Shown in pieces: positions 37,356 to 45,827 of a DNA stretch of 64,000 nucleotides. The DNA is from Roseisolibacter agri (GTDB lineage: Bacteria > Gemmatimonadota > Gemmatimonadetes > Gemmatimonadales > Gemmatimonadaceae), in assembly GCF_030159095.1 (NCBI RefSeq), contig NZ_BRXS01000001.1, positions 248,001 through 312,000 on the forward strand, read 5' to 3'. Position numbers and translations under genes: made by a program. Under the pieces are notes generated by a model. That model had not been told where the DNA came from, did not search any database, and saw only the letters and a program-made list of their open reading frames with translations. How positions within the stretch are numbered: position 1 is the first letter of the stretch; each line of letters begins with the position of its first letter.

Positions 37356-38480
37356 ATGTCGCCCCTTCGCCTCGCGACCCGCGCCGGCCTGTGCGCGGCG
37401 CTCGTACTGGCGCCGCTCGCCGCGGCGTCCGCCCAGGATCCGCTCGACCGCCTCGAGCTCCATGGCTCGCTGAACGCCGCCTACGGCCGCTCGGACACGC
37501 TCGGCGTCTACGGCATCCCGCAGAAGGGGACGTCGGACTACCGCGTCTTCACCCTGCAGGGCCGGTTCGCCCTGACGGCGAAGGATCAGGTGGTCGCGCA
37601 GGTGTTCAACCGCCGCCTCGGCACCAGTCCGCTCGCGGGCGCGATCAGCGACGTGACGATGCAGTGGGCGTACTGGCAGCACCGTGAGGGCGACGTGACG
37701 GTGAAGGTCGGGCGCAACCCGCTGCCGCGCGGCCTGCTGAACGAGGTGCGCTACATCGGCACGGTGCTGCCGTTCTTCCGCCCGCCCATGGAGCTGCAGA
37801 GCGACGCCTTCGACGCGATCGACGGCGTGGTGCTCGGCGTCCGGCGCGAGCTGGGGAAGGGGATCGACCTGGAGCAGCTCGCGTTCTTCGGCGGGAGCGA
37901 GTGGCGCGCCGTCGCCACGACGTCCACCGGCACGCAGGTCCGCGTGGCGCGCACCGAGAACATGTTCGGCGGGCAGAGCTACCTCACGCTGCCGGTCGCG
38001 AACGCGCGGCTCGGGCTGTACGGCGCACGCTACGGCTTCGTGCAGCCGACGGGGCGCGGCTACCGCTCCAACGTCATCGCCAGCGCGGAGGCGACGGTCG
38101 ACCGCGTGAAGCTGCAGACGGAGCACGGGCGCATCACCGGCTACGGGCCGAGCAACGACAACCGGAGCGGCTACGTGCAGGCGACGGTGCGGCTGGTGGA
38201 CCACTTCTCGGTCGCGGGCCAGCAGGCGTACACGAACCGGAAGCTCTACTTCGCGAACACCGCGATGAACCGGATGTTCGCCGAGGTGCGCACGGTGGGC
38301 GCGTCGGGGATCGTGACGCTGCCGGGCGGCGCGGTCGCGAAGCTGGAGCACCACTGGCGCCGCGGCTACGCGTTCGACACGCCGGTCACGGTGGTCGCGT
38401 CGCAGACGCCGACCAGCTTCACCTTCGGGCCGCGCCGCGACTCGCGCTACTTCCTCGCGAGCGTCGCCGCCTCATTCTGA
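37356..38480 (+). CDS. Outer-membrane beta-barrel porin-like protein, paralog 3
   Basis: This 374-residue barrel has a signal peptide ending AAASA-QDP and C-terminal SVAASF. It is closest to paralog 1 over FALTAKDQVVAQVFN and SYLTLPVANARLGLYGAR. Only 70 bp separate it from cassette 2 and they contain a hairpin but not the conserved promoter element, so it probably depends on read-through. Again there is a C/T-rich leader and no Shine-Dalgarno. Confidence 0.85.
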   Translation: MSPLRLATRAGLCAALVLAPLAAASAQDPLDRLELHGSLNAAYGRSDTLGVYGIPQKGTSDYRVFTLQGRFALTAKDQVVAQVFNRRLGTSPLAGAISDVTMQWAYWQHREGDVTVKVGRNPLPRGLLNEVRYIGTVLPFFRPPMELQSDAFDAIDGVVLGVRRELGKGIDLEQLAFFGGSEWRAVATTSTGTQVRVARTENMFGGQSYLTLPVANARLGLYGARYGFVQPTGRGYRSNVIASAEATVDRVKLQTEHGRITGYGPSNDNRSGYVQATVRLVDHFSVAGQQAYTNRKLYFANTAMNRMFAEVRTVGASGIVTLPGGAVAKLEHHWRRGYAFDTPVTVVASQTPTSFTFGPRRDSRYFLASVAASF

Positions 38481-38510
38481 GGCACGCGCGCCACAGTCGC
38501 CGGTGAGTCG

Positions 38511-38544
38511 ACGGGCCCGCGCCACCACGGTGACGCGGGCCCGT
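38511..38544 (+). terminator. Perfect GC hairpin between porin 3 and PstS-like 3
   Basis: ACGGGCCCGCG (38511-38521) pairs perfectly with CGCGGGCCCGT (38534-38544) around a 12-nt loop. Unlike in cassettes 1 and 2 it splits the porin from its PstS-like partner, which may lower expression of the third PstS-like gene. Confidence 0.65.
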
Positions 38545-38630
38545 CGTGCGTGAGCGCATGCGATCGGCGGGCGCCACCGGAAGGCGCGGTCCTTGCCGCT
38601 GGCACGGGTACACCCTCCGCCCACCGGACG

Positions 38631-39074
38631 ATGCCCGAGTCGACCCGTTCCCGCGCCGCGGCCCTGCTCGCGCTGGCGCTCGCCCTGCTCGGCAGTGCCC
38701 CGCGCGCGCTCGCGGCGCAGGAGTTCGTCGTCGTCGCGCACCCGTCGCTCAAGGTCGACGTCGTGAAGCAGTACGTGGTGCAGCGCGTCTTCCTGAAGCA
38801 GGCCGACAGGGTCGGCGGCGTGCGCGTGACGCCGGTGGACCAGAGCGTCGGATCGGCCGTGCGCGACGCGTTCTCGAAGCGCGTCGTCCGCCAGCCGGTG
38901 ATCGAGGTGCGCCGCTACTGGCAGCAGCAGCTCTGGGCCGGCGGCGAGCGTCCGCCCGAGACCCGCACGTCCGACGAGGAGGTGCTCGAGTTCGTGCGGA
39001 CGACGCCCGGCGGGATCGGCTACGTGAGCGCGGCCGCCGATACGTTCGGCGTGAAGGTGCTGCGGGTGAAGTAG
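38631..39074 (+). CDS. Small PstS-like periplasmic protein, paralog 3 (divergent)
   Basis: This 147-residue protein is the most divergent of the three. The segment GRPVGAVQQYWQQKIFSGG of the others reads RQPVIEVRRYWQQQLWAGG, and DVPPATK reads ERPPETR. The fold motifs FLKQ, TPVDQ, AFSKR and GGIGYVSA are kept. It may bind a different ligand. ATG 38631 gives a signal peptide ending RALAA-QEF; a longer start is possible but less likely. It converges with the lyase-GH88 gene, leaving 7 nt between stops. Confidence 0.8.
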   Translation: MPESTRSRAAALLALALALLGSAPRALAAQEFVVVAHPSLKVDVVKQYVVQRVFLKQADRVGGVRVTPVDQSVGSAVRDAFSKRVVRQPVIEVRRYWQQQLWAGGERPPETRTSDEEVLEFVRTTPGGIGYVSAAADTFGVKVLRVK

Positions 39075-39081
39075 CGGCGCC

Positions 39082-41511
39082 TCAGCGCGCTGACTTCGCG
39101 GCCTTCCAGCGCAGCAGCGCCTCGACGAAGTAGTAGTCCGTGTAGACCATGCCGACGTCGATCTCGCGGTTCTGCGGGTGGTCGCCGACGGTGTGCAGCA
39201 GCACCGAGCGCTCCGGCCGCCCGGTCGCGAGGTAGTCGCGCGCGAGCGCGGTGAGCATCCGCTCGGCGCCGGCGCGGTAGCGCGCGGCGGTCGGCGCGTC
39301 CACCAGCTTCGCCAGCTCCAGCAGCCCCGACGCCGCGATCGCCGCCGCGGACGCATCGCGCTCCGTGTTCGGGATCGCCGGATGGCGGAAGTCCCAGAAC
39401 GGCACGCCGTCCGCTGGCAGGTGCGCGAGGAAGAAGTCGGCCGCGCGCCGCGCGCCGGCCAGCAGGTCGCGGTTGCCCGTCTCCCGCGCCGCGGCACCGA
39501 GTCCATAGATCGCCCACCCCTGCCCGCGCGCCCACGCCGACGAGTCGTTGACGCCCTGCCAGGTCGTGCGGCGCAGGAAGCGGCCGCTCTGCGGGTCGAA
39601 CAGCGCGACGTGCGCCACGCTCCCGTCCTCGCGCACGTGCGCCTGCATCGACGTCAGCGCGTGCCGCTCGGCCAGCGCCCTGAGCGACGGATCGCCGCCG
39701 TTGCGCGCCGCCCAGAACAGCATCTCCAGGTTCATCAGGTTGTCGACGATCACCGGGTAGCCGCCCTCCCACTCGCGGCGCCGGTCGGTGACGCGGTCGA
39801 GGTCCCACGACTTGATGGCGCCCACGCGCGGGTTGAAGCGCTTCGCCAGCGTCGCGCTCCCCTCCAGCACCACGGCCCTGGCGCGCGCGTCCTGCGTCAG
39901 CCGCCACTGGTGCCCGAAGCTGTCGAACAGCACGAAGCCGAGGTCGTGCGTCGTCGTCACGCGCGCCATCGTGTCGAGTCCCGTGGTCCAGCGCGCGGCC
40001 TGCTCGCGCCAGTACGGGTCCTTCGTGTGCTCGTACAGGTACCACATGGTGCCCGGGAAGAACCCGTTGGTCCACGACACCGGGCCGCGGCGGTCCCAGT
40101 TGCCGTCGGCGAGCGTGTGGCGCGGCCAGCCGTCCTTGGGGTCCATCGCGTCGGCCGAGCGGCGGAGCTGCGTGGCGGCGAACGTCAGCGCGCGGTCGGC
40201 CAGCGTGTCGAGCGCGGAGGCCGTGCCCACGGTCGGATCCGCGCTGCGCGCGGCGCCGCGGGCGGGCGTCACGACGTCCGGATAGAGCAGCCGCGAGCGG
40301 TGCGCCGCGGTGCGCGACGCCGGCAGCGCGGCCAGCGGCGCCGTCAGCGACGGATCGCCCAGCGCCAGCGCGGCGCGGCGCAGCGGCAGGATCAGCGAGT
40401 CCGGCTCCACGGTGCCGACCATCGTGCCCGCCCACTTCTTCGCGGGGTCGGCGTACGGCGCCACGAACTCGAACGCCCGCTTGAGCGACGCGCCGCTCGG
40501 CGCCGACCAGTGCCAGACGTCCACGCCGATCGCGCGCGCCGTCTCGGCGATGCGCGCCATCGCCTCGAGGTTGAAGATGCTGTAGTGCAGCGGGCGCGTG
40601 CGCGCGAGCTCCTCGGGCTGCGTGCCGTCGGCGGCGATCTGCGCGGCGAGGCGCGCGGGCGCGGTGCGGGTCGCGATCTCGCGCACGACCGCCGTGTCGC
40701 CCACGAACAGCGCGACGCCCGCGAGCTGCGCGTCGTACCAGATGCCGTGGTTGTTCGTCTCGTCCGCCTCGTCCTTCCCGTGGTCGCTGGTGCGCAGCCA
40801 CTCCAGGTAGGTGCGCATCCACGTCTGCAGGCCGCGCTCGTCGGCGTCGCTCCAGCCGGGCGTGCCGCGCAGCAGGCGCACCGCGTCGGCCACGCGGGCC
40901 AGCTCGCGCGTGTCGATGATGCCGATGCCGCGCCCCTCGGTCACGCCGGGGATCGCCTGCCCGTAGCGCAGGTGCGGCCGCATGCCCGTCGCGGAGTCGA
41001 GGAAGAAGCGGCGCAGCAGCATGCCGGCGCGCCGTGCGTAGCGCGCGTCGCCCGAGAAGTAGTGCGCGAACGCCAGCGTCTCGACCGCGTCGGTGAGCGC
41101 GTACAGCCGCGGGCTGTCCGAGCTGCGGCGCGTCACCGGGTTCACCACGCCGTCGCGGCGGATGAAGGGGAGGCCGTTCGGCTTCGTGGAGTCGGGCCAC
41201 CAGTACGGCCCGAAGCTCTGGTAGTCGCGCTTGTCCCCGCTCGGCGGCGCGAGCTCCTTGTCGGTCACCGACCACGGGCCCGCGGTCAGCGCCGCGCGCG
41301 CGTCGGCGAGCAGCGCGTCGTACGCGGGGCGCAGCGACGCGTCGCCCGCGCGCAGCCGCTGCCGCGCCTTCTCGATCTGGTCGGAGCGCCAGAGCACGAG
41401 CGCTGGCGTGCTGCCGGTGTTCGCGTCCTTTCGCACCGGCTGCGCGCCCGCGGCGGACGCGAGGCCGAGCAGCGCGGCGACGAGCAGGCGTGCCTTCGAA
41501 CGCGCCTTCAT
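39082..41511 (-). CDS. Fusion of alginate-lyase-family lyase and GH88 unsaturated uronyl hydrolase
   Basis: This 809-residue secreted protein has a signal peptide of about 23 residues. Residues 30-415 form a PF05426-type lyase domain (GPYWWPDSTKPNGLPF, NNHGIWY at 253-259). Residues 435-809 form a GH88 (alpha/alpha)6 barrel with HDLGF (Asp523), DNLMN (Asp590), SAWARGQGWAIYG and WDFRHPAIPNTERDASAAA. The lyase would create a 4,5-unsaturated end that the hydrolase then removes. GH88 enzymes are usually separate proteins of about 380 residues. The ATG overlaps the uxuA stop by 4 nt; it is the last gene of the long operon. Confidence 0.9.
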   Translation of the reverse strand: MKARSKARLLVAALLGLASAAGAQPVRKDANTGSTPALVLWRSDQIEKARQRLRAGDASLRPAYDALLADARAALTAGPWSVTDKELAPPSGDKRDYQSFGPYWWPDSTKPNGLPFIRRDGVVNPVTRRSSDSPRLYALTDAVETLAFAHYFSGDARYARRAGMLLRRFFLDSATGMRPHLRYGQAIPGVTEGRGIGIIDTRELARVADAVRLLRGTPGWSDADERGLQTWMRTYLEWLRTSDHGKDEADETNNHGIWYDAQLAGVALFVGDTAVVREIATRTAPARLAAQIAADGTQPEELARTRPLHYSIFNLEAMARIAETARAIGVDVWHWSAPSGASLKRAFEFVAPYADPAKKWAGTMVGTVEPDSLILPLRRAALALGDPSLTAPLAALPASRTAAHRSRLLYPDVVTPARGAARSADPTVGTASALDTLADRALTFAATQLRRSADAMDPKDGWPRHTLADGNWDRRGPVSWTNGFFPGTMWYLYEHTKDPYWREQAARWTTGLDTMARVTTTHDLGFVLFDSFGHQWRLTQDARARAVVLEGSATLAKRFNPRVGAIKSWDLDRVTDRRREWEGGYPVIVDNLMNLEMLFWAARNGGDPSLRALAERHALTSMQAHVREDGSVAHVALFDPQSGRFLRRTTWQGVNDSSAWARGQGWAIYGLGAAARETGNRDLLAGARRAADFFLAHLPADGVPFWDFRHPAIPNTERDASAAAIAASGLLELAKLVDAPTAARYRAGAERMLTALARDYLATGRPERSVLLHTVGDHPQNREIDVGMVYTDYYFVEALLRWKAAKSAR

Positions 41512-42554
41512 GCGGAGGCTCCCGCGATGCCTTCCCATAGTCCCTGCAGGTAGGTCGCGCCGAGGGCGCGGTCGTAGAGGCCGTAGCCGGGGCGGCCGGT
41601 CTCGCCCCAGATCATGCGGCCGTGGTCGGGGCGCATGGGGCCGGAGAAGCCGGTGGCGTGCAGCGCGCGCAGCACGGCGTGGAAGTCGACGTGGCCGAAG
41701 CGCGACGGATGCGGCGCCTCGTGGAACCGGCGGTCGCCGGTGAGCGCGACGTTCCGGCAGTGCGCGAAGTGGATGCGGCCGCGCGCGCCGATCCGCCGCG
41801 CGATCGCGGGCAGGTCGTTCGCCGGGTCGGCGCCGAGCGATCCCGTGCAGAACGTCACGCCGTTGGCGGGGCTGTCCACGAGGTCGCAGAGGCGGTCGAA
41901 CGCCGCTGCATTGGTGACAATCCGCGGTAATCCAAAGATCGGCCACGGCGGATCGTCCGGGTGGATCGCCATGCGCACGTTCGCGCGCTCGGCCACCGGT
42001 GCGACGCGCTCCAGGAAGTACGCGAGGTGCTCCCACAGCCGCTCGGCGTCCACGTCGCGGTACGCGGCCAGCAGCGCCGCCAGCTCCTCGGCCGTGTACG
42101 CGGTCGCCCAGCCCGGCAGGTCGCCCGTGCCCCGCGACAGGTCGATGCGCGCCAGCGCCGCCTCGTCGTACGCCAGCGCCGTCGAGCCGTCGGGCATCGG
42201 CATCGCGAGGTCGGTGCGCGTCCAGTCGAAGATGGGCATGAAGTTGTAGCAGAGCACCGGGATGCCCAGCGCGCCCATCGCCTCCACGCTCGCGCAGTAC
42301 GCGTCGATCAGCCGGTCGCGCGTCGGGCGCCCGAGCTTGATGTCCTCGTGCACCGGGATGCTCTCGATCACCGCGACGTGCAGCCCCGCGTCGTCCACCG
42401 TCGCGGCGAGCCGCTCCAGCTTCTCGCGCGGCCATGCCTCGCCCACGGGCACGTCGTACAGCGCGCTCACCACGCCCCGCACGCCCGGGATCTGCCGCAC
42501 GTGCGCGAGCGGGATCGGGTCGTCGGGGCCGAACCAGCGGAACGTCATCTCCAT
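41508..42554 (-). CDS. uxuA: Mannonate dehydratase
   Basis: This 348-residue TIM-barrel enzyme has the UxuA signatures MTFRWFGPDDPIPL, CYNFMPIFDWTRTDL, MAIHPDDPPWP, FCTGSLG, HFAHCRN and MRPDHGRM. It dehydrates D-mannonate to 2-keto-3-deoxygluconate in the cytoplasm. The upstream step, fructuronate reductase UxuB, is not found in the window; UxaB might cover it. Its presence next to a GH88 domain suggests that glucuronate-bearing glycans are also used. Gap to the preceding methylesterase gene is 30 nt. Confidence 0.95.
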   Translation of the reverse strand: MEMTFRWFGPDDPIPLAHVRQIPGVRGVVSALYDVPVGEAWPREKLERLAATVDDAGLHVAVIESIPVHEDIKLGRPTRDRLIDAYCASVEAMGALGIPVLCYNFMPIFDWTRTDLAMPMPDGSTALAYDEAALARIDLSRGTGDLPGWATAYTAEELAALLAAYRDVDAERLWEHLAYFLERVAPVAERANVRMAIHPDDPPWPIFGLPRIVTNAAAFDRLCDLVDSPANGVTFCTGSLGADPANDLPAIARRIGARGRIHFAHCRNVALTGDRRFHEAPHPSRFGHVDFHAVLRALHATGFSGPMRPDHGRMIWGETGRPGYGLYDRALGATYLQGLWEGIAGASA

Positions 42555-42584
42555 CGCATCACGTCCAGGTCGTCCAGTGCGTCG

Positions 42585-43694
42585 TCATTTCGAGGGCGCG
42601 ACGTCCGGCGTCCAGTCGCCGAGCGTGCGCGCGATGGTGTAGGATCTCAGGTCGCCGGGGCCGAGCACGCGGCGCGTGGGGCTGGCGACGGCGCCCGGAC
42701 CCGTGCTGCCGGCCTCGTAGAAGCGCGCGACCGCCGGCTCGAACCAGTAGCGCACCTGCGTCGCCGAATCCACCGACGACATGCGGTCCCACCCGGCGAC
42801 GGTGATGTGGTCGTCCATCCAGCAGTCGAGGAAGACCGCGCTGCTGACGGCCATCGGCGTCGCCGACGGATGCCACGGCCGCCCGAGCGCGACGCTGTTC
42901 GCCGCCATCGCGGGCGACTCCTTCTTCAAGCGGCTGCGCACGAACAGGAACCCGATGGGCGACGCGGCGTCGGTGCTGGGCGCCGTCACGTAGCCGTTGT
43001 TGCGCGGGTCGCCGCGGTCGCGGCTGAGGATGTCGCAGTCCTCGAACACCGCGCGCGCCGCGCCGAAGATGAAGTCGACGTGGCCCGAGATCTCGCAGCC
43101 GCGCAGGTAGACGCGTCCCGCGTTGGCGAAGAAGGTGTCCTGGTAGCCCGTCATGCGGACGTCGAGCAGCACCGCGCGGTCGCTGCCGTCGGTGAGCGCG
43201 AGCGCGACGGCCTGGGTGCCCTGCAGCTTCGTGGGATCGCCGTCGGGCTTGCGCGCGTTCGCCGGGTAGTCGAACGCGTTCTCCACGGTCAGCTGCTCGG
43301 CGCGGAAGCCGGGCGCCGTGACGCGCAGCGTCCAGCTGCCGCGCGTGCCCAGCACGCCGCCGCCCTTTGCCGGCGTGCCCGCCGCGTCGTCCCAGCTGAT
43401 GACGGTCGAGTCGCGGTGCGCGCCGATCAGCCGGACGTTCGGCCGGTCCACCGAGAGCTTCTCGCGGTAGCGGCCCGCGCGCAGGCGGACGACGAACGGG
43501 CGGCGGCCGTCGCGCGGCGCGGCCGCCAGCGCGGCGCCGAGCGTGCGGTAGGTGCGCACGCCGCCCACGCGCGCGCCCTCGGCGCCGGCGTGCCGCGCGT
43601 CGACGACGGCATCGGCCGACTGCGCGTGGGCGGCCGTCGCGGCGAGGGCGACGGCCACCAGCGCCGCGACCGGCCGCGCCGCGACGGGCCTCAC
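42585..43694 (-). CDS. Pectin methylesterase (CE8), second copy
   Basis: This 369-residue secreted CE8 enzyme has GRYREKLSVDRPN, GYQDTFF (the usual QD pair), GHVDFIFGAARAVFEDC and LGRPWHPS. It is paralogous to 16060-17178. The GTG start at 43694 overlaps the preceding stop (GTGA) and gives a proper signal peptide (ATAAHA-QSA). One methylesterase in each of the two operons allows de-esterification under either regulator. Confidence 0.93.
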   Translation of the reverse strand: MRPVAARPVAALVAVALAATAAHAQSADAVVDARHAGAEGARVGGVRTYRTLGAALAAAPRDGRRPFVVRLRAGRYREKLSVDRPNVRLIGAHRDSTVISWDDAAGTPAKGGGVLGTRGSWTLRVTAPGFRAEQLTVENAFDYPANARKPDGDPTKLQGTQAVALALTDGSDRAVLLDVRMTGYQDTFFANAGRVYLRGCEISGHVDFIFGAARAVFEDCDILSRDRGDPRNNGYVTAPSTDAASPIGFLFVRSRLKKESPAMAANSVALGRPWHPSATPMAVSSAVFLDCWMDDHITVAGWDRMSSVDSATQVRYWFEPAVARFYEAGSTGPGAVASPTRRVLGPGDLRSYTIARTLGDWTPDVAPSK

Positions 43695-44890
43695 CGCGCG
43701 GCGGTCCCCGCGGGGAGCGTCACCGCGATCGGCGCCGCGAGGCGCTGCGCGAACCGGTCGAGATAGGCCCACCACGCCTGCGGGGTCGGGAAGTCGCCGC
43801 TCGCCGTCCACCCCGCGCCGACGTAGTGCACGACGGGCTGGCCCGGCGTCGCACGGCTGACGGCCAGGTAGTGGCCGTGCGCCTCCTTCCAGTCGACCAC
43901 GCGCTCGCGCGGTAGCATCACCGCGTTTCCGAGCTCGCCGTGGCCGCCGTTCTTGGGCGCGACGGGACCCCAGCCGGTCAGCCATGCCCACGTGTTCGCC
44001 TTGCTCGTGATCCCCACGAGGCCCGGGCGCTTCACGACGCCGATGACGTACGGCAGCTCCTGCGTGCCGTCGGCGGTGAAGATGCTGGTCGTGCGGTACA
44101 GGTTCTGGCCCGCGTCGATGGCGATGCGCTTCACCTCGGAGACCTTGCGGCCGTCCGCGGTCCACGGGTCGTAGCGCAGCTCGAACACGCCGCGCAGCGG
44201 TCCCCTGGCGATGATCCGGTACGACTTGAAGTTGTCGGCGCGCCAGAGCGTGTCGCGCGACCAGACCGCGACGCCGCCGGTGCCGAGCGTCGGGCCGACG
44301 TCGTAGAAGTCGGCGCCCTCGCCGGTGTCGACGTGGTACTGGTCGTGGCCCTTCGTGTACCACTTCTCGACGATCAGCGCGCGCGTCCGCTTGGGCCAGA
44401 CGTCGATGCCGCTGCTGTGGAGCGGCTCGTACTCCGGGTTCTTCCAGAGCCCCTGCCCGTAGATGCGGAAGCCGATGCGGTCGCTCTCCCACGCGACGTC
44501 GTCGCGCGGCGGGTCGTAGCGCACGTCCACCCGGGCGACCGGCTTCTGCGTCGGCGCCACCGCCTCGACGGTGAAGCTCTTCACCTCCTTCGGCCAGAAG
44601 TCGGCCTGCAGCAGCAGCTCGTCGTCGGTGCCGTCACCGTCGTTGTCCACCACCTGCGACGTCAGCTCGCGTCCCGCCGCGTCGAGCACGCGCACCTTCG
44701 CGGGCGCGGCGGCGGGGAGCGCGCGGCGCACCGCCGCCCATGGCACCGCGACGATCTCCTCCGTGCGCGCGACGTTCAGCGTGTTCTCCGCGCGGAGCGT
44801 CACGCGTGCGGGCGACTGCGCGGCAGCCGACGCCAGCGGCGCGGCGACCAGCAGGAGGGGGAGGGCGGTGCGAGCGTTCGAGCGGCGCAT
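43691..44890 (-). CDS. DUF4861-family secreted protein
   Basis: This 399-residue protein has a signal peptide ending SAAAQ. A beta-rich N-terminal region carries VVDNDGDGTDDELLLQADF, then WESDRIGFRIYGQGLW, KWYTKGHDQYHVDTGEG, SKANTWAWLTGWGP and VVHYVGAGW. It matches what I know as DUF4861, which recurs in pectin and alginate loci. It starts one nt into the end of kduI, so it is co-translated with catabolic genes. A role on unsaturated or esterified uronate oligosaccharides is inferred from context only. Confidence 0.8.
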   Translation of the reverse strand: MRRSNARTALPLLLVAAPLASAAAQSPARVTLRAENTLNVARTEEIVAVPWAAVRRALPAAAPAKVRVLDAAGRELTSQVVDNDGDGTDDELLLQADFWPKEVKSFTVEAVAPTQKPVARVDVRYDPPRDDVAWESDRIGFRIYGQGLWKNPEYEPLHSSGIDVWPKRTRALIVEKWYTKGHDQYHVDTGEGADFYDVGPTLGTGGVAVWSRDTLWRADNFKSYRIIARGPLRGVFELRYDPWTADGRKVSEVKRIAIDAGQNLYRTTSIFTADGTQELPYVIGVVKRPGLVGITSKANTWAWLTGWGPVAPKNGGHGELGNAVMLPRERVVDWKEAHGHYLAVSRATPGQPVVHYVGAGWTASGDFPTPQAWWAYLDRFAQRLAAPIAVTLPAGTAAR

Positions 44891-45714
44891 CAGCGGAGCG
44901 TCTCCATCGCGACGGGGTCCATGTCCGCGTAGTCCTGGTTCTCGCCGCCCATCGCCCAGCAGAAGGCGTAGGCGCGCGTGCCGCAGCCGGCGTGCACCGA
45001 CCACCCGGGCGAGAGCGCGACCTCGCCGTCACGCACCACCAGCGTGCGCGTCTCGGTCGGCTCGCCGAGCAGGTGCAGCACCATCGCGTCCGACGGCAGG
45101 TCGAAGTAGAGGTACACCTCGGAGCGGCGGTCGTGCGTGTGCGCGGGCATCGTGTTCCACACGCTCCCGGGCTCCAGCGTCGTCACGCCCATCACGAGCT
45201 GCGCGCTCTGCGCGCCGCGCTGGTGGATGTAGCGGCGGATGCGGCGCTTGTTCGACGTCTCGGCGCTCCCGAGCTCCAGCACGTCCGCGTCGGCGGCCGC
45301 GATGCGCGTCGTCGGATGCGCGGCGTGCGCCGGGTAGCTCACGAGGTAGAAGCGCGCGGGCTTTGTCGCGTCGTCGCTGGCGAACGTCACCTCGCGGCTG
45401 CCGCGGCCGACGTAGAGCACCTCGTGCGCGGCCAGGGCGTGCGCCGTGCCGTCCACCGTCACCGTGCCCGCGGCGCCCGTGTTCAGCACGCCCAGCTCGC
45501 GGCGCTCGCAGAAGTACTCGGCCTTCAGGTCGCCCGGCGTCGGCAGCGACAGCGGCGCGGTCGTCGGGACGGCGCCGCCGAGCACCACGCGGTCGAGGTC
45601 CACGAGGCGGAGCGTGATCGCGCCCGGCACGAACAGCCCCTGCACGAGGAAGTGCGCGCGCAGCTCGGAGGTGTCCATGCGGCGGGCGGCGGACGCATTC
45701 GGGAGGTATTGCAT
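44890..45714 (-). CDS. kduI: 5-keto-4-deoxyuronate isomerase
   Basis: This 274-residue cupin enzyme matches KduI in length (E. coli 278). Zinc ligands are in place: His192, His194 and Glu199 in PAHTHDRRSEVY, and His241 in WSVHAGCG. It isomerises 5-keto-4-deoxyuronate to the 2,5-diketo acid used by KduD. I chose ATG 45714 (MQYLPNASAARRMD), since the upstream extension would run into the REP-like repeat. Confidence 0.95.
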   Translation of the reverse strand: MQYLPNASAARRMDTSELRAHFLVQGLFVPGAITLRLVDLDRVVLGGAVPTTAPLSLPTPGDLKAEYFCERRELGVLNTGAAGTVTVDGTAHALAAHEVLYVGRGSREVTFASDDATKPARFYLVSYPAHAAHPTTRIAAADADVLELGSAETSNKRRIRRYIHQRGAQSAQLVMGVTTLEPGSVWNTMPAHTHDRRSEVYLYFDLPSDAMVLHLLGEPTETRTLVVRDGEVALSPGWSVHAGCGTRAYAFCWAMGGENQDYADMDPVAMETLR

Positions 45715-45737
45715 TCGGCTCTTGGGTGTCATCCCGG

Positions 45738-45820
45738 TCCCGAGCGGAGCGAGGGAGAGGGATCTCGTGTGCATGTCACGTCACGACGCAGGGAGAGAGG
45801 GTCCCTCGCTGCGCTCGGGA
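45738..45820. repeat. REP-like inverted repeat 4
   Basis: Arms TCCCGAGCGGAGCGAGGGA (45738-45756) and TCCCTCGCTGCGCTCGGGA (45802-45820) fill the only gap above 100 bp in the long operon, between kduD and kduI. Its hairpin could set different expression of genes before and after it. Confidence 0.85.
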
Positions 45821-45827
45821 CGACAGT

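Noticed and set aside
35416-38544. Hairpins as intrinsic terminators in the strict sense
   Set aside because: None has a T-run after the stem, so they are listed as terminator-like hairpins with reduced confidence.
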